Below are positions 47,301 through 60,060 of a stretch of 64,000 bases of DNA, one piece after another. The translations under genes were made by a program, and so were the position numbers. The stretch's first letter is position 1, and each line of letters opens with the position of its first letter. This DNA is from Sipunculus nudus (lineage: Eukaryota > Annelida > Sipuncula > Golfingiida > Sipunculidae), in contig CM049315.1 of NCBI GenBank assembly GCA_026874595.1, forward strand, positions 19,861,664 to 19,925,663. Direction: 5' to 3'. A model generated the notes under the pieces. The model saw only the letters and a list, made by a program, of their open reading frames with translations. It did not search any database and had not been told where the DNA came from.

Positions 47301-49552
47301 GCGAGAGACATGTGAAGAACAAATAACCATATAATCAAGGGCGAGGGGCATGTGTAGAACGAATAACCCCGTAGTCAAGGGCGAGAGAAGTGTGAAGAAC
47401 GAATAACCCTGTTGACAAGGGGAAAGACATGTGTTGAGCAAATAACCATATCGTCAAGGGCGAGAGGCAAGTGTCGAACGAATAACCCTGTTGGCAAGGG
47501 AGAGGGGCATGTGTAGAACAAATAACCCTGTTGTCAAGGGCGAGTGGCATGTGTAGAATGAATAACCCCGTGGTCAAGGGCGAGAGAAGTGTGTAGAACG
47601 AATAACCCTGTTGTCAAGGGGAGAGACGTGTTGAGCCAATAACCATATCGTGAAGGGCGAGAGGCAAGTGTAGAATGAATAACCCTGTTGGCAAGGGCGA
47701 GGGGCATGTGTAGAACAAATAACCCTGTTGTCAAGGGCGAGGGGCATGTGTAGAACGTATAACCCTGTTGTCAAGGGCGAGAGGCATGTATTGAGGTAAT
47801 AACCATATCGTCAAGGGCAAGGGGCATGTGTAGAACAAATAACCCTATGGTCATGGGCGAGGGGCATGTGTAGAACGAATAACCCGGTGATCAAGGGCGA
47901 GAGAAGTGTGTCGAACGAATAACCCTGTTGTCAAGGGGAGAGACGTGTTGAGCAAATAACCATATCGCCAAGGGCGAGGGGCATGTGTAGAACGAATAAC
48001 CCTGTTGTCAAGGGCAAGAAGCATGTGTGGAGCCAATAACCGTATCGTCATAGGCGAGAGACATGTGAAGAACAAATAACCATGTAATCAAGGGCGACGG
48101 GCATGTGTAGAACGAATAACCATATCTTCAAGAGCTTAAGGCAATTGCAGAACGAATAAACCTGTTTGCAAGGGCAAGGGGCATGTGTAGAACAAATAAT
48201 CATGTGGTCAAGGGCGAGGGCATGTGTTGAGCCAATAACCATATCGTCAAGGGCGAGGGGCATGTGTAGAACAAATAACATAGTGGTCAAGGGCACGAGG
48301 CATGTGTAGAACGAATAACCTTGTGGTCAAGGGCGACGGGCATGTGAAGAACGAATAACCCTGTTGTCAAGGCGAGGGACATGTGTAGAACAAATAACCC
48401 TGTGGTCAAGGGCAAGGGGCATGTGTAGAACGAATAACTCGATGGTCAAGGGCGAGAGGTATGTCTAGAACGAATAACCTTGTTGTCAAGGCGAGGGGCA
48501 TGTGTAGAACAAGTAACCCTGTGGTCAAGGGCACGGGGCATGTGTAGAACGAATATCCCTGTGGTCAAGGGCGAGAGACGTGTGTAGAACGAATAACCAT
48601 ATCGTCAAGGGCGAGAGGTATGTCTAGAACGAATAACCTTGTTGTCAAGGCGAGGGGCATGTGTAGAACAAATAACCCTGGGGTCAAGGGCACGGGGCAT
48701 GTGTAGAACGAATATCCCTGTGGTCAAGGGCGAGAGACGTGTGTAGAACAAATAAGCCTGTTGTCAAGGGCGAGCGGCATGTGTAGAACGTATAACCCTG
48801 TTGTCAAGTGCGGGATGCATGTGTGGAGCCAATAACCATATCGCCAAGGGCGAGAGACATGTGAAGAACAAATAACCATGTAATCAAGGACGAGGGGCAT
48901 GTGTAGAACAAATAACCCTGTGGTCAAGGGCACGGGGCATGTGTAGAACGAATATCCCTGTGGTCAAGGGCGAGAGACGTGTGTAGAACGAGTAACCATA
49001 TCGTCAAGGGCCAGAGGGAAGTGTAGAACGAATAACACTGTTGGAAATGGCGAGGGGCTTGTGTATAACAAATAAGCCTTTTGTCAAGGGCGAGCGGCAT
49101 GTGTAGAACGTATAACCCTGTTGTCAAGGGCGGGATGCATGTGTGGAGCCAATAACCGTATCGTCATGGGCGAGAGACATGTGAAGAACAAATAACCATG
49201 TAATCAAGGGCGAGGGGCATGTGAAGAACGAATAACCCTGTAGTCAAAGGCGAGAGGAGTGTGTAGAACGAATAATCCGATGGTCAAGGGAAGAGGCATG
49301 TGTAGAACGAATAACCCGATGGGCAAGGTCAAGAGGCATGTGCAGAACTAATAACCATATCGTCAAGGGCGAGGGGCATGTGTAGAACGAATAACCCTGT
49401 TGTCAAGGGCAAGAGGCATGTGTGGAGCCAATAACCGTATCGTCATGGGCGAGAGACATGTGAAGAACAAATAACCATGTAATCAAGGGCGAGGGGCATG
49501 TGAAGAACGAATAACCCTGTTGTCAAAGGCGAGAGGAGTGTGTAGAACGAAT

Positions 49553-52500
49553 AATCCGATGGTCAAGGGAAGAGGCATGTGTAGAACGAATAACCCGATG
49601 GGCAAGGTCAAGAGGCATGTGCAGAACTAATAACATAGTGGTCATGGGCACAAGGCATGTGTAGAACGAATAACCTTGTGGTCAAGGGCGACGGGCATGT
49701 GAAGAACGAATAACCTTGTTGTCAAGGCGAGGGACATATGTAGAACAAATAACCCTGTGGTCATGGGCAAGGGGCATGTGTAGAACGAATAACTCGATGG
49801 TCAAGGGCGAGAGGTATGTCTAGAACGAATAACCTTGTTGTCAAGGCGAGGGGCATGTGTAGAACGAATAACCCCGTAGTCAAGGGCGAGAGAAGTGTGT
49901 AGAACGAATAACCCTGTTGTCAAGGGGAGAGACATGTGTTGAGCAAATAACCATATCGTCATGGGCGAGAGGCAAGTGTCGAACGAATAACCCTGTTGGC
50001 AAGGGCGAGGGGCATGTGTAGAACAAATAACCCTGTTGTCAAGGGCGAGGGGCATGTGTGAACGTATAACCCTGTTGTCAAGGGCGAGAGGCATGTGTTG
50101 AGCCAATAACCATATCGTCAAGAGCGAGAGTCATGTGAAGAACAAATAACCATGTAATCAAGGGCGAGGGGCATGTGTAGAACGAATAACCCCGTGGTCA
50201 AGGGCGAGAGAAGTGTGTAGAACGAATAACCCTGTTGTGAAGAGGAAAGCCATGTGTTGAGGCAATAACCATATCGTGAAGGGCGAGAGGCAAGTGAAGA
50301 ATGAATAACCCTGTTGGCAAGGTCGAGGGGCATGTGTAGAACAAATAACCCTGTTGTCAAGGGCGAGGGGCATGTGTAGAACGTATAACCCTGTTGTCAA
50401 GGGCGAGAGGCATGTGTTGAGACAATAACCATATCGTCAAGAGCGAGAGTCATGTGAAGAACAAATAACCATGTAATCAAGGGCGAGGGGCATGTGTAGA
50501 ACGAATAATCTCGTGGTCAAGGGCAAGAGAAGTGTGTAGAACGAATTACCCTGTTGTGAAGAGGAAAGCCATGTGTTGAGGCAATAACCATATCGTCAGG
50601 GGCGACAGGGAAGTGTAGAACGAATAACCCTGTTGGCAAGGGCGAGGGGCATGTGTAGAACAAATAACCCTGTTGTCAAGGGGAGAGGCATGTATTGAGG
50701 TAATAACCATATCGTCAAGGGCAAGGGGCATGTGTAGAACAAATAACCCTGTGGTCAAGGGCGAGGGGCATGTGTAGAACGAATAACCCGGTGATCAAGG
50801 GCGAGAGAAGTGTGTAGAACGAATAACCCTGTTGTCAAGGGGAGAGACGTGTTGAGCCAATAACCATATCGTCAATAGCAAGGGGCATGTGTAGAACAAA
50901 TAACCCTGTGGTCGAGGGCGAGGGGCATGTGTAGAACGAATAACCTGGTGATCAAGGGCGAGAGAAGTGTGTAGAACGAATAACCCTGTTGTCAGGGGAG
51001 AGACGTGTTGAGCCAATAACCATATCGTCAATAGCGAGGGGCATGTGTAGAACGAATAACCCGGTGATCAAGGGCGAGAGAAGTGTGTAGAACGAATAAC
51101 CCTGTTGTCAAGGGGAGAGACGTGTTGAGCCAATAACCATATCGTCAATAGCGAGGGGCATGTGTAGAACGAATAACCCTGTTGTCAAGGGCAAGAGGCA
51201 TGTGTGGAGCCAATAACCGTATCGTCATGGGCGAGAGACATGTGAAGAACAAATAACCATGTAATCAAGGGCGAGGGGCATGTGAAGAACGAATAACCCT
51301 GTAGTCAAAGGCGAGAGAAGTGTGTAGAACGAATAATCCGATGGTCAAGGGTAAGAGGCATGTGTAGAACGAATAACCCGATGGGCAAGGTCAAGAGGCA
51401 TGTGCAGAACTAATAACATAGTGGTCAAGGGCACAAGGCATGTGTAGAACGAATAACCTTGTGGTCAAGGGCGACGGGCATGTGAAGAACGAATAACCTT
51501 GTTGTCAAGGCGAGGGATATGTGTAGAACAAATAACCCTGTGGTCAAGGGCAAGGGGCATGTGTAGAACGAATAACTCGATGGTCAAGGGCGAGAGGTAT
51601 GTCTAGAACGAATAACCTTGTTGTCAAGGCGAGGGGCATGTGAAGAACGAATAACCCCTTAGTAAAGGGCGAGAGAAGTGTGTAGAACGAATAACCCTGT
51701 TGTCAAGGGGAGAGACATGTGTTGAGCAAATAACCATATCGTCAAGGGCGAGAGGCAAGTGTCGAACGAATAACCCTGTTGGCAAGGGAGAGGGGCATGT
51801 GTAGAACAAATAACCCTGTTGTAAAGGGCGAGCGGCATGTGTAGAACGAACAACCCCGTGGTCAAGGGCGAGAGAAGTGTGTAGAACGAATAACCCTGTT
51901 GTCAAGGGGAGAGACGTGTTGAGCCAATAACCATATCGTGAAGGGCGAGAGGCAAGTGTAGAATGAATAACCCTGTTGGCAAGGGCGAGGGGCATGTGTA
52001 GAACAAATAACCCTGTTGTCAAGGGCGAGGGGCATGTGTAGAACGTATAACCCTGTTGTCAAGGGCGAGAGGCATGTGTTGAGCCAATAACCATATCGTC
52101 AAGAGCAAGAGTCATGTGAAGAACAAATAACCATGTAATCAAGGGCGAGGGGCATGTGTAGAACGAATAACCCCGTGGTCAAGACGAGAGAAGTGTGTAG
52201 AACGAATAACCCTGTTGTGAAGAGGAAAGCCATGTGTTGAGGCAATAACCATATCGTGAAGGGTGAGAGGCAAGTGTAGAATGAATAACCCTGTTGGCAA
52301 GGGCGAGGGGCATGTGTAGAACAAATAACCCTGTTGTCAAGGGCGAGGGGCATGTGTAGAACGTATAACCCTGTTGTCAAGGGCGAGAGGCATGTGTTGA
52401 GCCAATAACCATATCATCAAAAGCGAGAGTCATGTGAAGAACAAATAACCATGTAATCAAGGGCGAGGGGCATGTGTAGAACGAATAACCTCGTGGTCAA

Positions 52501-53040
52501 GGGCGAGAGAAGTGAGTAGAACGAATAACCCTGTTGTGAAGAGGAAAGCCATGTGTTGAGGCAATGACCATATCGTCAGGGGCGAGATGCAAGTGTAGAA
52601 CGAATAACCCTGTTGGCAAGGGCGAGGGGCATGTGTAGAACAAATAACCCTGTTGTCAAGGGGAGAGGCATGTATTGAGGTAATAACCATATCGTCAAGG
52701 GCAAGGGGCATGTGTAGAACAAATAACCCTGTGGTCAAGGGCGAGGGGCATGTGTAGAACGAATAACCCGGTGATCAAGGTCGAGAGAAGTGTGTAGAAC
52801 GAACAACCCTGTTGTCAAGGGGAGAGACGTGTTGAGCCAATAACCATATCGTCAAGGGCAAAGGGGCATGTGTAGAACGAATAACCCTGTTGTCAAGGGC
52901 AAGAGGCATGTGTGGAGCCAATAACCGTATCGTCATGGGCGAGAGACCTGTGAAGAATAAATAACCATGTAATCAAGGGCGAGGGGCATGTGAAGAACGA
53001 ATAACCCTGTAGTCAAAGGCGAGAGAAGTGTGTAGAACGA
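49553..53040. repeat. Higher-order satellite blocks of about 1.7-1.8 kb
   Basis: The rare variant ataatccgatggtcaaggg recurs at 49553, 51332 and 53041 (spacings 1779 and 1709 bp). A second variant, gagaggtatgtc, recurs at about 49809, 51589 and 53302 (1780 and 1713). A third, gaagaggaaagccatg, occurs at 50229 and 50548 and again exactly 1980 bp later at 52209 and 52528. So blocks of roughly 43-50 monomers have been duplicated as units, with internal gains and losses of a few monomers. Confidence 0.8.
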
Positions 53041-53878
53041 ATAATCCGATGGTCAAGGGTAAGAGGCATGTGTAGAACGAATAACCCGATGGGCAAGGTC
53101 AAGAGGCATGTGCAGAACTAATAACATAGTGGTCAAGGGCACGAGGCATGTGTAGAACGAATAACCTTGTGGTCAAGGGCGACGGGCATGTGAAGAACGA
53201 ATAACCTTGTTGTCAAGGCGAGGGACATGTGTAGAACAAATAACCCTGTGGTCAAGGGCAAGGGGCATGTGTAGAACGAATAACTCGATGGTCAAGGGCG
53301 AGAGGTATGTCAAGAACGAAAAACCTTGTTGTCAAGGCGAGGGGCATGTGTAGAACAAATAACCCTGTGGTCAAGGGCACGGGGCATGTGTAGAACGAAT
53401 ATCCCTGTGGTCAAGGGCGAGAGACGTGTGTAGAACGAATAACCATATCGTCAAGGGCGAGAGGGAAGTGTAGAACGAATAACCCTGTTGGAAATGGCGA
53501 GGGGATTGTGTAGAACAAATAAGCCTGTTGTCAAGGGCGAGCGGCATGTGTAGAACGTATAACCCTGTTGTCAAGGGCGGGATGCATGTGTGGAGCCAAT
53601 AACCATATCGCCAAGGGCGAGAGACATGTGAAGAACAAATAACCATGTAATCAAGGGCGAGGGGCATGTGTAGAACGAATAACCCCGTAGTCAAGGGCGA
53701 GAGAAGTGTGTAGAACGAATAACCCTGTTGTCAAGGGGAGAGACATGTGTTGAGCAAATAACCATATCGTGAAGGGCGAGAGGCAAGTGTCGAACGAATA
53801 ACCCTGTTGGCAAGGGAGAGGGGCATGTGTAGAACAAATAACCCTGTTGTCAAGGGCGAGCGGCATGTGTAGAACGAA
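52980..53878. repeat. Satellite block duplicated about 3.47 kb downstream (copy 1)
   Basis: The order of variant monomers here is repeated almost exactly at 56447-57347. The markers ataatccg (53041 and 56510), gagaggtatgtc (53302 and 56769) and gggatgcatgtgtgg (53578 and 57046) all keep an offset of 3467-3469 bp. Confidence 0.8.
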
Positions 53879-54540
53879 TAACCCTGTTGTGAAGAGGAAA
53901 CACATGTGTTGAGGCAATAACCATATCGTCAGGGGCGGGAGGCAAGTGTAGAACGAATAAACCTGTTGGCAAGGGCGAGCGGCATGTGTAGAACGAATAA
54001 CCCTGTTGTCAAGGGGAGAGGCATGTACTGAGGTAATAACCATATCGTCAAGGGCAAGGAGCATGTGTAGAACAAATAACCCTGTGGTCAAGGGCGAGGG
54101 GCATGTGTAGAACGAATAACCCGGTGATCAAGGGCGAGAGAAGTGTGTAGAACGAATAACCCTGTTGTCAGGGGAGAGACGTGTTGAGCAAATAACCATA
54201 TCGCCAAGGGCGAGGGGCATGTGTAGAACGAATAACCCTGTTGTCAAGGGCAAGAAGCATGTGTGGAGCCAATAACCGTATCGTCATGGGCGAGAGACAT
54301 GTGAAGAACAAATAACCATGTAATCAAGGGCGAGGGGCATGTGTAGAACGAATAACCCTGTTGTCAAAGGCGAGAGGCTTGTATAGAACGAATAACCATA
54401 TCGTCAAGAGCTTAAGGCAATTGCAGAACGAATAAACCTGTTTGCAAGGGCATGGGGCATGTGTAGAACAAAATATCATGTGGTCAAGGGCGAGGGCATG
54501 TGTTGAGCCAATAACCATATCGTCAAGGGCGAGAGGCATG

Positions 54541-55700
54541 TGTAGAACAAATAACCTTGTAATCAAGGGCGAGAGGCATGTGTAGAACGAATAAACCTGT
54601 TGTCAAGCGCGAGAGGTATATGTTGAGCCAATAACCATATCGTCTAGGACGAGAGGCATGTGTAGAACAAATAACCATTTAATTAAGGGCGAGGGGCATG
54701 TGTAGAACGAATAACCTTCTTGTCAAAGGCGAGAGGCATGTGTTGAGCCAATAACCATATCGTCATGGGCGAGGGGCATGTGTAGAACAAAAAACCTTGT
54801 AATCAAGGGAGAGAGGCATGTGTGGAACGAATAACCCTGTTTTCAAGGGCGAGAGACGTGTGTTGAGCCAATAACCATATCGTCAAGGGCGAGGGGCATG
54901 TGTAGAACAAATAACCTTGTAATCAAGGGCGAGAGGCATGTGTAGAACGAATAACCCTGTTGTCAAGGGCCAGAGGCATGTGATGAGCCAATAACCATTT
55001 CGTCAAGGGCGAGGGGCATGTGTAGAACGAATAACCCTGTTGTCAAAGGCGAGAGTCATGTGTAGAACGAATAACCATGTTGTCAAGGGCGAGGGGCAAG
55101 TGCAGAACGAATAACCCTGTTGTGAAAGGCGAGAGGCATGTTTTGAGCCAATAACCATATCGTCAAGGGCGAGGGGCATGTGTAGAAGAAATAATTATGT
55201 AATCAAGGGCGAGAGGCATGTATAGAACGAATAAACCTGTTGTCAAGGGCGAGAGGCATGTGTTGAGCCAATAACCATATCGTCAATGGCGAGGGGCATG
55301 TGTAGATCAAATAACCATGTAATCAAGGGCAAGGGGCATGTGTAGAACGAATTACCCTGTGATCAAAGGCGAGAGGCATGTGTGTAGCGAATAACCCTGT
55401 TGTCAAGAACGAGAGGCATTTGTTGAGCCAATAACCATATCGTCAAGGGCGAGGGGCATGTGTAGAACAAATAACCATGTAATCAAGGGCGAGGGGCATG
55501 TGTAGAACGAATAACTCTGTTGTCAAGGCGAGAGGCATGTGAAGAACAAATATCTCTGCGGTCAAGGACGAGAGGCATGTGTGGAACGAATAACAATGTT
55601 GTCAAGGGCGAGAGACATGCCTCAAGCAAATAACCATATCGACAAGGGCGAGGGGCATGTGTAGAACAAATAACCATGTAGTCAAAGGCGAGAGAAGTGT
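54541..55700. repeat. 120-bp three-monomer higher-order repeat
   Basis: Monomers alternate in a fixed order of three types: one with gttgagccaataacc and catatcgtc, one with agaacaaataacc and tgtaatc, and one with agaacgaataacc and ctgttgtc. The pattern repeats every 120 bp, for example at 54601, 54721, 54841 and 54961, all of which start tgtcaa and continue into gttgagcc or gatgagcc. A partly homogenised copy of this stretch is seen again at 56070-56430. Confidence 0.85.
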
Positions 55701-56446
55701 GTAGAACGAATAATCCGATGGTCAAGGGTAAGAGGCATGTGTAGAACGAATAACCCGATGGGCAAGGTCAAGAGGCATGTGCAGAACTAATAACATAGTG
55801 GTCAAGGGCACGAGGCATGTGTAGAACGAATAACCTTGTGGTCAAGGGCAAGAAGCATTTGTGGAGCCAATAACCGTATCGTCATGGGCGACAGACATGT
55901 GAAGAACAAATAACCATGTAATCAAGTGCGAGGGGCATGTGTAGAACGAATAACCCTGTTGTCAAAGGCGAGAGGCTTGTATAGAACGAATAACCATATC
56001 TTCAAGAGCTTAAGGCAATTGCAGAACGAATAAACCTGTTTGCAAGGGCATAGGGCATGTGTAGAACAAATAACCTTGTAATCAAGGGCGAGAGACATGT
56101 GTAGAACGAATAAACCTGTTGTCAAGCGCGAGAGGTATGTGTTGAGCCAATAACCATATCGTCTAGGACGAGAGGCATGTGTAGAACAAATAACCATTTA
56201 ATTAAGGGCGAGGGGCATGTGAAGAACGAATAACCTTGTTGTCAAAGGCGAGAGGCATGTGTTGAGCCAATAACCATATCGTCAAGGGCGAGGGGCATGT
56301 GTAGAACAAAAAACCTTGTAATCAAGGGAGAGAGGCATGTGTGGAACGAATAACCCTGTTTTCAAGGGCGAGAGACGTGTGTTGAGCCAATAACCATATC
56401 GTCAAGGGCGAGGGGCATGTGTAGAACAAATAACCTTGTAATAAAG

Positions 56447-57347
56447 GGCAAGGGGCATGTGAAGAACGAATAACCCTGTAGTCAAAGGCGAGAGAAGTGT
56501 GTAGAACGAATAATCCGATGGTCAAGGGTAAGAGGCATGTGTAGAACGAATAACCCGATGGGCAAGGTCAAGAGGCATGTGCAGAACTAATAACATAGTG
56601 GTCAAGGGCACGAGGCATGTGTAGAACGAATAACCTTGTGGTCAAGGGCAAGAAGCATGTGAAGAACGAATAACCCTGTTGTCAAGGCGAGGGACATGTG
56701 TAGAACAAATAACCCTGTGGTCAAGGGCAAGGGGCATGTGTAGAACGAATAACTCGATGGTCAAGGGCGAGAGGTATGTCTAGAACGAATAACCTTGTTG
56801 TCAAGGCGAGGGGCATGTGTAGAAAAAATAACCCTGTGGTCAAGGGCACGGGGCATGGTAGAACGAATATCCCTGTGGTCAAGGGCGAGAGACGTGTGAA
56901 GAACGAATAACCATATCGTCAAGGGCGAGAGGGAAGTGTAGAACGAATAACCCTGTTGGAAATGGTGAGGGGCTTGTGTAGAACAAATAAGCCTGTTGTC
57001 AAGGGCTAGCGGCATGTGTAGAACGTATAACCCTGTTGTCAAGGGCGGGATGCATGTGTGGAGCCAATAACCATATCGCCAAGGGCGAGAGACATGTGAA
57101 GAACAAATAACCATGTAATCAAGGGCGAGGGGCATGTGTAGAACAAATAACCCCGTAGTCAAGGGCGAGAGAAGTGTGTAGAACGAATAACCCTGTTGTC
57201 AAGGGGAGAGACATGTGTTGAGCAAATAACCATATCGTCAAGGGCGAGAGGCAAGTGTCGAACGAATAACCCTGTTGGCAAGGGAGAGGGGCATGTGTAG
57301 AACAAATAACCCTGTTGTCAAGGGCGAGCGGCATGTGTAGAACGAAT
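56447..57347. repeat. Satellite block duplicated about 3.47 kb upstream (copy 2)
   Basis: Partner of 52980-53878. Small differences (for example agaagcatg for gacgggcatg near 56650, and single-base losses near 56855) show that the two copies have begun to diverge. Confidence 0.8.
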
Positions 57348-57990
57348 TACCCCGTGGTCAAGGGCGAGAGAAGTGTGTAGAACGAATAACCCTGTTGTCA
57401 AGGGGAGAGACGTCCTTAGCCAATAACTATATCGTCAAGGGCGAGAGGCAAGTGTAGAATGAATAACCCTGTTGGCAAGGGCGAGGGGCATGTGTAGAAC
57501 AAATAACCCTGTTGTCAAGGGCGAGGGGCATGTGTAGAATAAATAACCATGTAATCAAGGGGAGGGGCATGTGTAAAACGAATGACCCTGTTGTCAAAGG
57601 CGAGAGGCATGTGTAGAAAAAATAATCCTGTTGTCAAGGGCGAGAGGGATGTGTAGAACAAATTATTCTGTTGTCAAGGGCGAGAGACATGTGGAGAACG
57701 AATTATTCTGTTTTCATGTTTTCAAGGGCGAGAAGCATGTGTAGAACGAATTATTCTGTGGTCAAGGGCGAGAGGCATGTGTATAACGAATAACCAAGTG
57801 GTCAAGCGCGAGAGGCATGTGAAGAACGAATAACCTTGCTGTCAAGGCGAGGGGCACGTGTAGAACGAATAACCCAGTGGTCAAGGGCGAGAGGCATGTG
57901 TAGAACGAATAACCCTGTGGTCAAGGGCGAGAGGCATGTGTAGAACGAATTATTCTGTGGTCAAGGGCGAGAGGCATGTGTAGAACCTAT

Positions 57991-58642
57991 CATGGCTTCT
58001 TTGGTTATATGGTACCAAGATGCTGAGAAAGCCTTCAAGAATGACAAACTGAATGAACAGTAAGGCAAAGTGCAGAGTCGGATCAGACTGACAATGTCGG
58101 TGGTAGATGACTAAAACCCATCCTTTACCTTGACTTCAACACTGAGCTGAGTAAAGAATCCCTTGATCATCTTATCGATCACGGGAGAATGAAATGTAAA
58201 TTTATAATGGAATTCTCTGACCAGAACTGATGTTAACTAATTAATAGATTTATCATTCAACATTTAATGGATTTGAGCGTTAATTAACTTTAGCTTTAAG
58301 AGCCATTTCAATACCTGAATGGCATTTCATATAAATTCGTTATTAAATCTTGTTTTAAAACAAATGCCTCATGTTCAATAAACTTGAATAATGGTGTTTT
58401 CTTTTTGAAATATTACTGCGCGCGATCAGTGATCGGAAACCTAAACATAAGTTAACTGCAAGAAAGACCTACTAAAACTTTTATGTTAATTCGTAATGGA
58501 ATTTAATGAGAGAATAAACCAACGGCTAGGAAAGAAGTGATTTACGTTATGTTATATAAGGGAAACATATATACATTGTTATATAGAGGGAAAATTAGGT
58601 TAGTTCAAGATCCATATCTGCGCTTTCATTGATACAACCGGC

Positions 58643-58697
<55 letters not shown>

Positions 58698-60060
58698 TTT
58701 CTTTGGTCGCAAATGGTCGATTCTTCTACGAATTCTCGTCAAAGTTTAAACATTGGGATATATTGTTAGAATACACACATTCGCATGCGCCCCCTCCCAA
58801 TACACACAAACAAAACATGTTTTCACTTTTAATTACGGAAGTAATAAAATTATTTTACATTTTACCATTTTCTTAGCCCAACCTCCTCGAAAACGTTTGT
58901 TTATTGTAACAGATCACAAGTCTAATAATATCTGTCTTCCCATGAAATACAGCTGTAATCACGTTATATACACATAAAGATATATGTATGTGTTATCAGT
59001 ACACAACGGCGATAAACGCTGACATATTTGTTAAATGTTATAAATAACTAGATAAGTGAATTATTGATGACAGTGGGAAATTGGAAAACTTAAAACTGAT
59101 AACCCTGTGGCTGCTACAAATGCTGCCAGGGTAGTATACTTAAAGTCTATTAGCAAAGAAGTGATGGAAATTTTCATTCTAACAATGTGTTTTTTTCTTT
59201 CCATTAAAGCATATGCATAAACCATATATTTCTTATATGTAGACTATATAAAGCTTATAAGTGCATTTCCTGAAAAAGGTTTTGGTTAATAAAATCCTAT
59301 CTAGATAATGGGAAACGTTTTCATTTATGGCTATAAAATTATGAAATTTTCATTTGCAGAAGTCTTCGTGTCTCATTTAATGCCATTATCATACATTTTT
59401 AAAATTTAAACCCACATAACTTTTCAATTATAGCTGCACTCAGAGTGTATTAGTTGAATTAATCGTCAAAACGTTTTTGGAAAAGCCACCTAATGATATT
59501 TCCTTATGCTACTTGCAACTTAAACCTCAAATGATTCATTTTTATTGTCAATTTAAGAGACACTCATTTAAATATGCATTGTTTACTGTAACAGTTGTTG
59601 GGCTTACCATGAATCAAATGATGTCATATTAATATTTATAGAAATCCAATTTTAATGTTCAGATAGGTATAAATGAAGTGTCGCAAAACTATAGTAACGT
59701 ACAACTTGGGTGTAAATCTCTACGTGATGGATCAGTAAAAACTCAATAGCAATTTGGAAAAGGGCCAACATATCTACTACTATATATTTCCCCGCCAATA
59801 AACAAATTTACACTTTAACTTGTGTGGATACCTTGTTTTTCAATCTCCGAGTAAAAAGTTATTACTCAAGTCGAGCTCCAGTTCAGATATGCAGATTTAA
59901 GAATATTGCAAACCTGTTATTGTTGTACTACAAATGCAATCACAAATTAACCGATACTCCGTGTAGAATCAAAGTTCTCATAAAATTGGAGAACTTGGGG
60001 ATATACTTCATGCGTGGACGACGGGTCATTTTTCTTTGGAAAGGACTTTGCACCCAAGAA
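57991..60060. other. AT-rich intergenic DNA right of the satellite
   Basis: Unique-looking sequence begins abruptly at about 57991. No gene or mobile element is recognised. A 74-codon frame (58753-58977) and an 80-codon frame (59824-60066) have no recognisable content. Confidence 0.5.
58644..58695. repeat. (AT)n microsatellite
   Basis: About 26 AT units. Confidence 0.96.

Larger units (their letters stand above)
44786..57990. repeat. Satellite array, 40-bp monomer, about 330 copies
   Basis: A continuous array of about 13.2 kb. A typical monomer is 46738-46777: it starts aagggcgagg, contains ggcatgtgtagaacgaataa in the middle and ends ccctgttgtc. The most constant part is g(c/a)atgtg.agaac.aataacc. 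The variable parts are the 3' end (ccctgttgtc, catatcgtc, catgtaatc, ccgtggtc, cgatggtc) and the purine stretch (gcgaggggc, gcgagaggc, ggagagac). Monomers differ by substitutions and 1-2 bp indels. The first monomers (44786-44950) and last ones (57600-57990, with attattctgt variants) are the most diverged, as expected at array edges. Read minus-strand, the monomer has no stop in any frame, which creates spurious frames of up to 186 codons; I do not annotate these as genes. No mobile element interrupts the array. Confidence 0.97.

Noticed and set aside
53651..54091. 146-codon minus-strand frame and many similar ones to 57334
   Set aside because: Same satellite artefact; all translate to the same cycling 40-residue pattern.
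44786..57990. CRISPR-like array
   Set aside because: The units are contiguous 40-bp monomers with no unique spacers, and the context is eukaryotic.
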